A stretch of DNA of 46,301 nt. It comes from DASZFV01 sp036494575. GTDB lineage: Bacteria; Myxococcota_A; Polyangia; Fen-1088. The stretch covers positions 1 through 46,301 of the forward strand of contig DASXOE010000097.1 of the NCBI GenBank assembly GCA_036494575.1, in the 5' to 3' direction. Each line of letters opens with the position of its first letter. Within the stretch, counting starts at the first letter, position 1. The position numbers and the translations under genes were made by a program. The notes under the pieces are model-generated. The model was not told where the DNA came from and ran no database searches. It worked only from the letters and a program-made list of their open reading frames with translations. Below are positions 10,082-19,441 of the stretch, in pieces.

Positions 10082-11614
10082 ATGATCGAGGTCGGTCAAA
10101 CCATAGGGAACTATCGGCTCACTGCCAGATTGGGCGAGGGGGGTATGGGAGTCGTGTACCTCGCCGAGCACCCCGTGATCGGCAAGAAGATCGCGCTCAA
10201 GGCGATCCACCCGGAGCTGTCTCGGAACGCCGAGGTCGTCTCGCGCTTCGTCACCGAAGCGAAGTCGGTCAACCAGATCGGCCACGAGCACATCGTCGAC
10301 ATCGCGGACTTTGGGACGACGCCGGGCGGCGAGTTCTATTTCATCATGGAGTACCTGCAGGGCGAGGCGTTGTCCGATTGCCTCAAGCGGGAAGGCCACC
10401 TCGATGCGACGCGAGCCATGGTCATCGGCGCGCAGATCGCCGACGCGCTCGATGCGTCGCACGAGCACGGCATCATCCACCGTGACCTCAAGCCCGAGAA
10501 CATCTTCCTCGTCTCGCGCGGCGGCACGAAGGACTTCGTCAAGGTCCTCGACTTCGGCCTCGCGAAGCTCACGCAGACCGAGGAGAAGGTCTCGCACAAG
10601 ACGCGCGCCGGATCGGTCATGGGCACGCCGTACTACATGGCGCCCGAACAGTGCGAGGGGAAGACGGAGATCGACCACCGCGCCGACATCTACTCCCTCG
10701 GCGTCCTCCTGTTCGAGATGCTCACGGGCAAGGTGCCCTTCGGCGGCGACGGCTACGGCGAGATCATCGTCAAGCACATCACGATGCCGCCGCCGTCGGT
10801 GCGCAGCCTCGTGCCCGAGCTCACGCCCGAGCTCGACTTGATCCTGTTTCGCGCGCTCGCCAAAGATCGCACGCAGCGCTTCCAGACCATGGCCGAGCTG
10901 CGCGACGCCCTGCTCGATCCGAACCGCTACGCCTCTGCGGCGCCCATCGTCGCGGTTCCGGACGATCTGTCGGGAGTCGCCCGCGCCGCGACGCCGATGG
11001 CGCGCTCGGAGATGGACATCCAGAGCAAGCTCGGCCCGGGCGGCGAGGGCGTCGTCCGCCAGTCGGGCACGGGGCCGTCGACGTTCCGCCAGGGCATGGG
11101 CGAAATGATCGATGATCTCACGCCCCAGAAGAAAACCAGCCGTGCCCTGCTCTTCGTCTCCATCGCGGCCATGACCGGCGCCGCCATCGCCGTCATCACG
11201 GGCTCGCGACGCGAGGCGCGCCCGCCCGCCCCCATCGCGGCGTTGCCCTCTCGGCCCGCGACCGTGCGCGTGAACTTCAATTCCGACCCGGACGGCGCCA
11301 TGATCTCGACCGGCGAAGGGAAGTCGCTCGGCCTCACGCCTCTGTCGATAGAGGTTCCGTACAGCGACTCGGCCGTCGAGTACGTCTTCAAGAAACAAGG
11401 CTTCGAGACGAAGACGATGTACATCGTCCCCAACCTTCCTTCACCGCTCTTCGCGACGATGCAGGAGACCGAGACGGCCGCGCCGGCCCCGTCGCCCGCC
11501 CGGAAGACGCCGCCGGCACCGCCCGCGACGGCCCGCCGCCCGAGGCCCACTGGGCCGTCTAGTTCCAAGAGCAGCCCCGGCGAAGACGAAGTCCTCGAGC
11601 CGAGCTACCGCTAG
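10082..11614 (+). CDS. Membrane-anchored eukaryote-like Ser/Thr protein kinase
   Basis: 510 residues. Cytoplasmic Hanks-type kinase domain at 11-280 with all catalytic parts: Gly-rich loop LGEGGMGVVY, Lys40, HRDLKPEN (Asp135), DFG (157-159), activation segment ending in APE (187-189). A linker of about 75 residues leads to one transmembrane segment (about 352-372, ALLFVSIAAMTGAAIAVI). The outer part (about 385-460) has a PEGA-like beta domain (VRVNFNSDPDGAMISTGEG), then a Pro/Ala/Ser-rich tail. Phosphorylates Ser/Thr of unknown targets. The convergent neighbour has an FHA phospho-Thr-binding domain, making it a plausible partner. The last codons, TAC CGC TAG, lie in the first unit of a 46-bp tandem repeat. 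Confidence 0.96.
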   Translation: MIEVGQTIGNYRLTARLGEGGMGVVYLAEHPVIGKKIALKAIHPELSRNAEVVSRFVTEAKSVNQIGHEHIVDIADFGTTPGGEFYFIMEYLQGEALSDCLKREGHLDATRAMVIGAQIADALDASHEHGIIHRDLKPENIFLVSRGGTKDFVKVLDFGLAKLTQTEEKVSHKTRAGSVMGTPYYMAPEQCEGKTEIDHRADIYSLGVLLFEMLTGKVPFGGDGYGEIIVKHITMPPPSVRSLVPELTPELDLILFRALAKDRTQRFQTMAELRDALLDPNRYASAAPIVAVPDDLSGVARAATPMARSEMDIQSKLGPGGEGVVRQSGTGPSTFRQGMGEMIDDLTPQKKTSRALLFVSIAAMTGAAIAVITGSRREARPPAPIAALPSRPATVRVNFNSDPDGAMISTGEGKSLGLTPLSIEVPYSDSAVEYVFKKQGFETKTMYIVPNLPSPLFATMQETETAAPAPSPARKTPPAPPATARRPRPTGPSSSKSSPGEDEVLEPSYR

Positions 11615-11741
11615 ATCAGGGACCCTGAGAGGGTCCGTGCGACCCCCGGGCTACCGCTAGATCAGGGACCCTGAGAGGGTCCCTGCGACCCCCGGGCTAC
11701 CGCTAGATCAGAGACCCTGAGAGGGTCCCTGCGACCCCGAC
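11604..11741 (+). repeat. Three tandem 46-bp repeats carrying the kinase stop and a palindrome
   Basis: Units start at 11604, 11650 and 11696 and differ at only a few positions. Each begins GCTACCGCTAG (the first supplies Tyr-Arg-stop of the kinase) and contains GACCCTGAGAGGGTCC, a 7-8 bp stem with loop GAG. The array may act as a bidirectional terminator between the convergent kinase and GGDEF genes, but there is no U-tract. The same palindrome occurs at 15667-15721 and 30699-30717. Confidence 0.95.
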
Positions 11742-11779
11742 GCTTCTCGGTCAGGCGAAGCCTGAGCTCGTCGGGCGCG

Positions 11780-12772
11780 CTAGGCGCAAACGCAGTTGCG
11801 GCCGCTGGACTTGGCCTCGTAGAGGCGATCGTCTGCACGCTTGATGAGCGCTTGCGGGTCGGTCGAGTCCATGTCGAGCGTCGCGACACCCATCGAGATC
11901 GTGATGGGCATGCTCGTGTTCTCGAACTTGAAGTCGGTGATCTCGACGAGCTGGCGGATCTTCTCCGCGAAGGGCTTGGCGTTGAGGCCGTCGATCTCGG
12001 GCAGCACGATCGAGAACTCCTCGCCGCCGTAGCGGGCGAAGCAGTCCTCGCGGCGGATGCGCGTCTTGACCGTCTGCGCGAGGTGCTTGAGCACGTAGTC
12101 GCCCGCGAGGTGTCCGTAGCTGTCGTTGATCTTCTTGAAGTGGTCGATGTCGAACATCACGAGCGACAGCTCTCTGCGGTAGCGATGCGAGCGGGCAATT
12201 TCACGCTCGAGCGTCTCGAGGAAGTAACGCTTGTTGAAGATCTGCGTGAGGCCGTCGATCGTCGTGAGGCGGTAGATCTCCTCGTGATAGGCGTTCTCGA
12301 TGTTGCCGCCCGTGAGGAATTTGAAGATCGTGCGGCCGATCTTGATGAGATCGCCGTCGCGCATGACGTACTCGTCGATCGGCTCGTCGTTGACGTAGGT
12401 GCCGTTGGTCGAGCCGAGATCGCGAATGAGGATGGACTTGCCCGTGTTGACGATCTTCGTGTGATTGCGCGAGATGGATTCTTGGTCGATCTGGATGTCG
12501 CACTTCGACGACCGACCGATGACGAGCGACGGCGCGTTCAGGTTGTATTTCTTGCCGAGCTCGGAGCCGTAGATCACGACGAGGCAGGCCTCCTTGCCCG
12601 TGGGGCGCTCGGAAATGCGGCTGATACTCGTGACGACGGTCTTCGCCCGGACGTGGTCCGAGTCGGAGCTGTCATTCGGATCTCGGGGAGGTCGGGCCAA
12701 GGGCTTTGGCCGAGCAGGGTAGGTCAGATCCACGTCCCAGGTAAAGCCCGGTACATAATTTGACACATTCAC
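11780..12772 (-). CDS. FHA-GGDEF diguanylate cyclase
   Basis: 330 residues. An N-terminal low-complexity tail (1-60) precedes an FHA domain (about 63-150) with the phospho-Thr-binding set GRSS (86-89), SRNH (101-104) and STNGT (121-125). A GGDEF domain follows (about 165-330) with intact active-site GGEEF (249-253), FDIDHFKKIND metal/substrate residues, and an inhibitory I-site R-R-E-D (240-243) exactly five residues before GGEEF. It should make cyclic-di-GMP, be feedback-inhibited by it, and be recruited by a phosphothreonine. No membrane segment. The start is taken as GTG at 12772; a second in-frame GTG at 12766 is possible and no clear ribosome site separates them. Its 5' end is 4 bases from the divergent transpeptidase start. 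Confidence 0.95.
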   Translation of the reverse strand: MNVSNYVPGFTWDVDLTYPARPKPLARPPRDPNDSSDSDHVRAKTVVTSISRISERPTGKEACLVVIYGSELGKKYNLNAPSLVIGRSSKCDIQIDQESISRNHTKIVNTGKSILIRDLGSTNGTYVNDEPIDEYVMRDGDLIKIGRTIFKFLTGGNIENAYHEEIYRLTTIDGLTQIFNKRYFLETLEREIARSHRYRRELSLVMFDIDHFKKINDSYGHLAGDYVLKHLAQTVKTRIRREDCFARYGGEEFSIVLPEIDGLNAKPFAEKIRQLVEITDFKFENTSMPITISMGVATLDMDSTDPQALIKRADDRLYEAKSSGRNCVCA

Positions 12773-12805
12773 CTACATGTATGACCGTGTCATTATGTTC
12801 CGTAC
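12751..12805. promoter_or_regulatory. Mirror-symmetric divergent control region
   Basis: An imperfect inverted repeat has arms 12751-12766 (GTACATAATTTGACAC) and 12787-12805 (GTGTCATTATGTTCCGTAC). Each strand therefore shows CATAAT followed by TGACAC, a -10-like hexamer placed so that starts would fall near 12766 (plus) and 12785 (minus). The two start codons, 12772 (minus) and 12777 (plus), lie between the arms, with the palindrome TACATGTA at the centre. No convincing -35 elements are seen, so an activator or operator role is possible. Confidence 0.45.
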
Positions 12806-14027
12806 TTACAGCCAGATCCGTCTCATGTGCGCGCTCGCGTCATTCTGGTCGACCTGGTCGACGACGGCTGCTGCGCAGAGCGTTACGGACCCCTCCGCGA
12901 GGTCGTCGAGGCCCGGAACGGCGCTTCGGCTCGAAACGCTCCAGCGCGTGGGCGACGGTTATTTCGCGGCGACCGCCGACGGAGGCCGCGCCGAGCTGAC
13001 GCTCGATCCGGGCATGCAGGAGGCCACGGACGAGGTCCTGCGGACGTTCGCCATCCCTTACGCTGGCGCCGTCGTGCTGTCGATTCCCGATGGACGCGTG
13101 CTCGCGATGGTCGGCCGTTCGGCCGCCGATCCGCGCCTCGGCGCCGAGGAGCTCGCGCTGCGGGCGTGGGCGCCGGCCGCGTCCGTGTTCAAGGTGGTGT
13201 CGGCCTCCGCGCTCGTCGAGCTGGGCGGCGTCTCCGGCGCGACCCGCACCTGCTATCACGGCGGCGTGTCGTCGATCCTCCCCGACAATCTCGTCGACAT
13301 CCCCTCGATCGACGGCCGCTGCGAGACCCTCGCCTACGGGATCGGCAAGTCGCAGAACGCCATCCTCGCGAAGCTCGCCACGCGGCACCTCACGACCGAG
13401 AGCCTGGGGCGCGTCGGCGCGGCATTCGGGTTCGACGCGGTCATCCCCTTCGAGCTGCCGGTGGAGCCGTCGCACCTGGACGTCCCCTCCGACCCGCTCG
13501 AGTTCGCGCGGACCGCCGCGGGCTTCTGGCACTCGACGCTGTCGCCGCTTCACGGCGCGCTGCTCGCGGCGACGATCGCGAATCGGGGTGTCATGCCGAC
13601 GGCGACACTGGTCGATCGCGTCGTCGGCGTCGACGGCAGCACGCCGGCGCTGCCCCTCGCGGCCCCGCGTCGCGTCGTCGCGGCCTCGACCGCCCGCGAG
13701 GTCGGCAAGATGATGGAGCTGACGACGCGCATGGGCACGGCCAAGGGCACCTTCAACGACAAGCGCGGCCACCGCCTGCTCGCCGTCGACGTGGCCGGCA
13801 AGACCGGGACGCTCGGCGCCGAGACCGATCACGGCTACGTCGGATACAGCTGGTTCGTCGGCTTCGCGCCCGCGGACCATCCCAAGATCGCGTTCGCGGT
13901 GACGCTGGGCAACCACCCGAGCTGGCGCATCAAGGCGACCTATGTTGCGCGACGCATCGTGACGGAGTACCTGACCGAGCGTTCGGAGAAGGCGCGCACC
14001 GCGCCGCGCATCCTGGCGGCCCGCTAG
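12777..14027 (+). CDS. Stand-alone penicillin-binding transpeptidase domain protein
   Basis: 416 residues with a signal sequence or N-terminal anchor (about 1-33) ending TTAAAQ. The transpeptidase catalytic triad is intact: S-V-F-K (Ser136, Lys139), S-Q-N (192-194) and K-T-G (342-344). This serine acyl-enzyme cross-links peptidoglycan in the periplasm and is the usual target of beta-lactams. It lacks the glycosyltransferase and dimerisation domains of class A/B PBPs, resembling trimmed PbpA/MrdA-like catalytic domains. An upstream short beta domain (residues 60-80, ELTLDPGMQEATDEVL) matches the segment that precedes the PBP fold. The start is uncertain (ATGs also at 12795 and 12828). Cell-wall role is firm; the exact cell-cycle role is not. 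Confidence 0.88.
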   Translation: MYDRVIMFRTYSQIRLMCALASFWSTWSTTAAAQSVTDPSARSSRPGTALRLETLQRVGDGYFAATADGGRAELTLDPGMQEATDEVLRTFAIPYAGAVVLSIPDGRVLAMVGRSAADPRLGAEELALRAWAPAASVFKVVSASALVELGGVSGATRTCYHGGVSSILPDNLVDIPSIDGRCETLAYGIGKSQNAILAKLATRHLTTESLGRVGAAFGFDAVIPFELPVEPSHLDVPSDPLEFARTAAGFWHSTLSPLHGALLAATIANRGVMPTATLVDRVVGVDGSTPALPLAAPRRVVAASTAREVGKMMELTTRMGTAKGTFNDKRGHRLLAVDVAGKTGTLGAETDHGYVGYSWFVGFAPADHPKIAFAVTLGNHPSWRIKATYVARRIVTEYLTERSEKARTAPRILAAR

Positions 14028-14091
14028 GATTCGCGACCGCCGCCGGCCGCGACGGCCCCGCGACAATTCGTCGCACATTCGGTGAGCGTTA

Positions 14092-14123
14092 GGTGTTGTG
14101 GGAGTAACACCCACGCGTATAGA
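14092..14123 (+). promoter_or_regulatory. Promoter with an inverted repeat for the ligase gene
   Basis: A -35-like TTGTGG (14096-14101), 16-base spacer and -10-like TATAGA (14118-14123) lie 36 bases before the ATG. A perfect inverted repeat GGTGTT (14092-14097) / AACACC (14106-14111) overlaps the -35 and spacer, the position expected for a repressor operator. Sequence is seen; regulation is inference. Confidence 0.55.
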
Positions 14124-14158
14124 CTGAGCCGGGTTTCAAAACGCCTTGCCCGGAGTCA

Positions 14159-15676
14159 ATGCAGCTCTATCAATGGCTCTCGAACGTCGCGACCGATCGC
14201 GGTAGCGCCAAAGCCCTCGTCTACAGGGACACGTACCTGTCCTGGCGAGGGCTGTTGCATCGTGTCGACCGGCGCGCCCAGGAGCTGCACGCGATGGGCA
14301 TCGGCCCCGGCGCGTGGGTCGGGCTCATGCTCGGAAACGTTCCCGACTTCGTGATCCTCGCGCTCGCGCTCTCGAAGGTGGAGGCGGTCGTCGTGCCGCT
14401 CGATCCGACGATGGGCAACCGGGAGCTCGAGATGGTGCTCGAGGCGGCGCCGCTGCGCGCGCTCATCACGCGCCCGCGCGGCGGAGAGGCCGGACAGGGC
14501 TCGGCCGGGCCGCCCTACTACGCGGCGCCGCCCACGCCCCGCCCCGCGCCCGTGGCGCGCGTGGCCGCGCCGTCGAAGTTCGTTCCGGAGAACCGTCGGC
14601 GGCTGCAGGGGACGCTGCTGACCTGCAGCCTCTACAAGCGCGCGCCCATCGCGAACCTCGGCGAGAGCGGACCGGCCGTGGTTCAGTTCACGGCCACCGT
14701 GGGCGGCGATCCGAAGGGCGTGCTGAAGACGACGGCCAACCTCGAGGCGGCCGCGAAGGCCATCGGCGCCTCGCTCGACATCAAGCCCGAAGACCGCATC
14801 TTGTGCACGATGCCGCTGCATCACAGCTACGGGTTCGACTTCGGCCTGCTGGCGACCCTCGCGCACGGCACGTCGCTCTTTCTAGAGGACGAGATCTCGC
14901 CCAAGCGCATCGCCAAGCTCCTGCGCGAGCAGAGCGTCGACGTGTTCCCGGGAACGCCCGCCCTCTTCGGCGCGCTCGTCCGCGTGCCGACGGTCAAGCC
15001 GATCAAGATCGCGGGAGCCCGCTACTTGTCCTCGGGCTCGACGCTGCCGCCGAGCATCGCGGAGAGCTTCCACCAACGCTTCGGCATTCGATTGCTGTCC
15101 TGCTACCACAGCACGCAGGCCGGGCCGCTCGCCATCGACCGGCCGGGCAAGGATCCCGCGACCGTCGGAAAAGGGTTCGAGGGCGTCGAGCTGCGTGTCG
15201 CCGCGTCCAAGGGCGACAAGCTCGCCGCGGGCGAAGCGGGCCCCGTCTGGGCGCGCTCGAAGGCCTTGTCCATGCTCGCCGTGCCGAAGATTCACCTGCC
15301 CAAGCGCGACGGCGGCGTCGCGATCGGAGACGTCGATCGCGAGGGCTGGTTCCGCACGGGCGATCTCGGACTGCTCGATCGCAGCAGCCGGCTCACCATC
15401 ACGGGGCGCGAGGACGATCTCGTGAAGGTCGACGGCAAGCGCGTGGCGCTCGGCGAGGTCGAGGGCTGTCTCGAGGCGTTCCCGAAGGTCAAGGCGGCCC
15501 AGGCGCGCGTCGTGACCGACGACCTGGGCGGACCCATGGTCATCGCGCGCGTCGTGCGCGCGGGCGTCTGCCGCGCCGAGGACATCATCGACCACTGCGC
15601 GCGGAACCTGGCGCCGTACAAGGTCCCGCGGCAGATCGAGTTCTGCGAGCAGCTCAGTACAATCGCGGGACCCTGA
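14159..15676 (+). CDS. AMP-dependent acyl-CoA synthetase/ligase, C-terminally truncated
   Basis: 505 residues of the ANL adenylating superfamily. Recognisable motifs: degenerate A3 phosphate loop TATVGGDPKG (178-187; consensus has TSGTTG before PKG), MPLHHSYGFDFGLL (A4 region), A5-like CYHSTQAG, A7 TGD (400-402), A8 hinge GREDDLVKVDGKRV. It ends at LAPYKVPRQIEFCEQLSTIAG then Pro-stop: these last two codons and the stop lie inside the palindrome GGGACCCTGAGAGGGTCCC. Relatives continue with the A10 lysine and about 15-20 residues. So the adenylation lysine is lost and the enzyme may be inactive or altered. The substrate, a fatty or aryl acid, cannot be assigned. Confidence 0.85.
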   Translation: MQLYQWLSNVATDRGSAKALVYRDTYLSWRGLLHRVDRRAQELHAMGIGPGAWVGLMLGNVPDFVILALALSKVEAVVVPLDPTMGNRELEMVLEAAPLRALITRPRGGEAGQGSAGPPYYAAPPTPRPAPVARVAAPSKFVPENRRRLQGTLLTCSLYKRAPIANLGESGPAVVQFTATVGGDPKGVLKTTANLEAAAKAIGASLDIKPEDRILCTMPLHHSYGFDFGLLATLAHGTSLFLEDEISPKRIAKLLREQSVDVFPGTPALFGALVRVPTVKPIKIAGARYLSSGSTLPPSIAESFHQRFGIRLLSCYHSTQAGPLAIDRPGKDPATVGKGFEGVELRVAASKGDKLAAGEAGPVWARSKALSMLAVPKIHLPKRDGGVAIGDVDREGWFRTGDLGLLDRSSRLTITGREDDLVKVDGKRVALGEVEGCLEAFPKVKAAQARVVTDDLGGPMVIARVVRAGVCRAEDIIDHCARNLAPYKVPRQIEFCEQLSTIAGP

Positions 15677-15721
15677 GAGGGTCCCCAACCCCCTCGGGAC
15701 CCTGAGAGGGTCCAGGGTCCC
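15667..15721. repeat. Two and a half copies of the GGGACCCT-GAG-AGGGTCCC palindrome
   Basis: A perfect copy (8-bp stem, loop GAG) spans 15667-15685 and contains the ligase stop TGA at 15674-15676. A second copy spans 15696-15714 with one terminal mismatch. A further half, AGGGTCCC, follows at 15714-15721. The cluster lies between convergent genes, 12 bases before the stop of the PEGA-type lipoprotein. Confidence 0.95.
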
Positions 15722-15732
15722 GAACCCCCGGC

Positions 15733-16041
15733 CTACTCGAGCAAGGGCCGCAACGTGACCGCGAGCGTGGCCTGACCGCCGTCGGGCCGCTCGATCTCCT
15801 GGAAGACCGAGTAATAGCCGGGCGCGCGGATCTCGACGCGGTGGAAGCCGGCGCGTATGTGACGGCCCTCGCGCGCCCAGGCCGCGACGGTGCCGACGAG
15901 CACGTCGTCGACCCAGATCGTCGCGTCGAGGACGTTCGACTCCACCCGCAAGGCCACGCCGGCCGGCGTCGGGACGTGCGCGCACGACGCGAGACCGAGC
16001 GCGAACGTGATCCCGATGAGCAGTGTCTGGGCGGAGCGCAT
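15733..16041 (-). CDS. Small PEGA-domain lipoprotein
   Basis: 102 residues. Signal peptide with lipobox LASC (Cys about residue 20), so lipid-anchored. The rest is a single PEGA-like beta-sandwich: VLDATIWVDDVLVGTVAAW, then RHIRAGFHRVEIRAPGYYSV, the G-x-H-x-V pattern and final RAPGY typical of that domain. PEGA domains are common in envelope proteins of Myxococcota and in kinase ectodomains, including the kinase at 10082. The start is one base after the stop of the upstream gene, so it is co-translated as the last gene of the guaB-led run. Confidence 0.85.
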   Translation of the reverse strand: MRSAQTLLIGITFALGLASCAHVPTPAGVALRVESNVLDATIWVDDVLVGTVAAWAREGRHIRAGFHRVEIRAPGYYSVFQEIERPDGGQATLAVTLRPLLE

Positions 16042-16042
16042 G

Positions 16043-17167
16043 TCAGGGCGTGGTGGGTGCGCGGAGCCGCGCGCGGAGGCGGATGACGTCGCCAGACACC
16101 TCGACGTTCGACAGGGCGAGAGCGGCGTCGCGGGAGAGCGCCGGCGCGAGCGCCGCGGCGAGCGCCCGGGTGCGCGCGCGGATCTCGGCGTGGCCTGACT
16201 CGATGCGACGCAGCTCGGCCGACGAGACGGACCCTACCGAACGCACGTCCTTGAGCAGGGCGACGACGGCCGCAGGCTCGACGATGTCTGCCTCGACGGT
16301 GACGGTTCGCAAATCGCCTCCTGGCGCGACGGCGGCGCCGCCGGCGGACGCGAGCCGCGCCGCGACGTCACCGGCGGCGCGGTTGAGGCACTCCGTGCGC
16401 GCGGCCCCCTCGTCGGCGGCGAAGGCCCGTGGCGCCGCGTCGGGCTCGCCGAGCGCGAGCCCGGATGGAGCGGAGATCAAGCGCGCGGCGATGCGGCAGG
16501 AGGCGGAGACCTTGCCCGTGCCGCGCACGGCCCCCTCGCCTGCCGCCTGGGCGCTCACGATCGCGACCTGCGGCAGGTTGGCGCGGATCGCCGCGCGCTG
16601 CGCGTCGGCGACCTCCTTCACCGCGGGATCGGCCAGCTGAGCGCGCGCGCCCGCCGCGACGAGCGCCGACAGCAGGAGCGATGTCGCCTCGGGCGCACCG
16701 CTCGAGACGAGCAGGATCCCCGAGACGACGGCGGACGGTGCCGGCGACCTCTGGGACGACTGACCCCAGCTCTCGACGGCGCGCCGGAGCGCGGGCTCGT
16801 CTACCTCGACCTCCAGCCGCACGGAGTAGGCGCCGTTGGCCTCGCCTTCCTCGAGCGCCCGGTAGCGCCTGACGTAGGTGCGCGCGCGCGCCTCGAGCGC
16901 CTTGATGGCGCGGGCCTGGCCGGCGCGCGTCGAGGCGTCGAGAAGGTCGGCGAGCGATTGATCGATGGCCTGGCGGAACGCCTCCTCGAGAGCGCGGTCG
17001 CGGGCACCCGCGCCATTGCCGCCGATGATCGCGGACTGGCCGACGACGATTCGCACGCCCGGCTGACTCGCGGGCGCGGCCGGAGGCTCCTGTGCGAGCG
17101 CCGCCGCCGCGAAGAGCGTGAGCCCGGCCGCGACGGCCGTCGGCAGGGGCGCGATCGATCGCCTCAT
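16043..17167 (-). CDS. Exported FlgT/LPP20-like protein of unknown function
   Basis: 374 residues with a clear cleavable signal peptide (MRRSIAPLP... ALA-Q, about 26 residues). Residues 45-110 (ARDRALEEAFRQAIDQSLAD, then ARTYVRRYRALEEGEANG) resemble the repeated Ala/Arg-rich helix followed by a YRV-type strand seen in LPP20 and FlgT-like envelope proteins. The rest alternates Ala-rich helices and beta strands (LRTVTVEADIVEPAAVVALL). The ATG overlaps the stop of the upstream gene as ATGA. Probably a periplasmic or outer-membrane-associated structural protein. Family assignment is tentative. Confidence 0.75.
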   Translation of the reverse strand: MRRSIAPLPTAVAAGLTLFAAAALAQEPPAAPASQPGVRIVVGQSAIIGGNGAGARDRALEEAFRQAIDQSLADLLDASTRAGQARAIKALEARARTYVRRYRALEEGEANGAYSVRLEVEVDEPALRRAVESWGQSSQRSPAPSAVVSGILLVSSGAPEATSLLLSALVAAGARAQLADPAVKEVADAQRAAIRANLPQVAIVSAQAAGEGAVRGTGKVSASCRIAARLISAPSGLALGEPDAAPRAFAADEGAARTECLNRAAGDVAARLASAGGAAVAPGGDLRTVTVEADIVEPAAVVALLKDVRSVGSVSSAELRRIESGHAEIRARTRALAAALAPALSRDAALALSNVEVSGDVIRLRARLRAPTTP

Positions 17168-17851
17168 TTCAGCACCTTGCCAACGTAGATCAGCGCGGCG
17201 CCGCCCGCGAGCTTCTGGGCGGACGCGGCGCCGTGTTTCGCCTCGATGACGAGCCGACCGGCGTGGTCGATCCGCGCGGGCACGGCCTCGATGCCGGCGG
17301 GGGGCGGGCCCAGGCGATAGACCGCGGCGCCCAACGCGCACTCGCCTTCGCCGAGCTTCGCGAGCGGCCGGGCCCCGAGCCGCATGGCCGGCACGGCGAG
17401 CGTCACCGACGTGGGTGCATCGGCGGCGGGGGGCGGATCGATCCAGTCGACGAAGCGGACGGTCACGCGCACGAGCGCGCCGCCGTTCGATTGATACTCG
17501 GTCCCGGTCGTGCGTGCGTGCCCCACGGCGAGCGCGACGGCGGCGGTCCCGAGCTTGCGCTCGCCGCCGAGGGGCAGCGCGGCGAGGGCGCGCCCGAGGC
17601 GTTCCCGAGCGCGGCTCTCTGCGCGCCTCACGGCGCCCGGGCGGGCCACCTCGGCGCTCGGCATGTGGAGATCCGCGGCCGCGCCGCCGCTGGCCGTCAC
17701 GGTGCCGGCGGCCCAGTCGACGTCGACGCCGTCGCGCCGCTCGACGAGCGCCGACGCGCCCGGTCGCGCGGCGACGTCAGGTCCGGTCCGCGCGCCCGCG
17801 GTCGCCTCCAGGAAGCCGAGCGCGACGAGGGCGACCGCGCCGAACGCGGGC

Positions 17852-19437
<1,586 letters not shown>

Positions 19438-19441
<4 letters not shown>

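Noticed and set aside
11604..11741. CRISPR array
   Set aside because: The 46-bp units are contiguous without unique spacers, and no cas genes are nearby.
12760..12788. Sigma-70 promoter starting with TTGACA at 12760
   Set aside because: No -10-like hexamer at 16-18 bases; the TTGACA is better explained as part of the inverted repeat.
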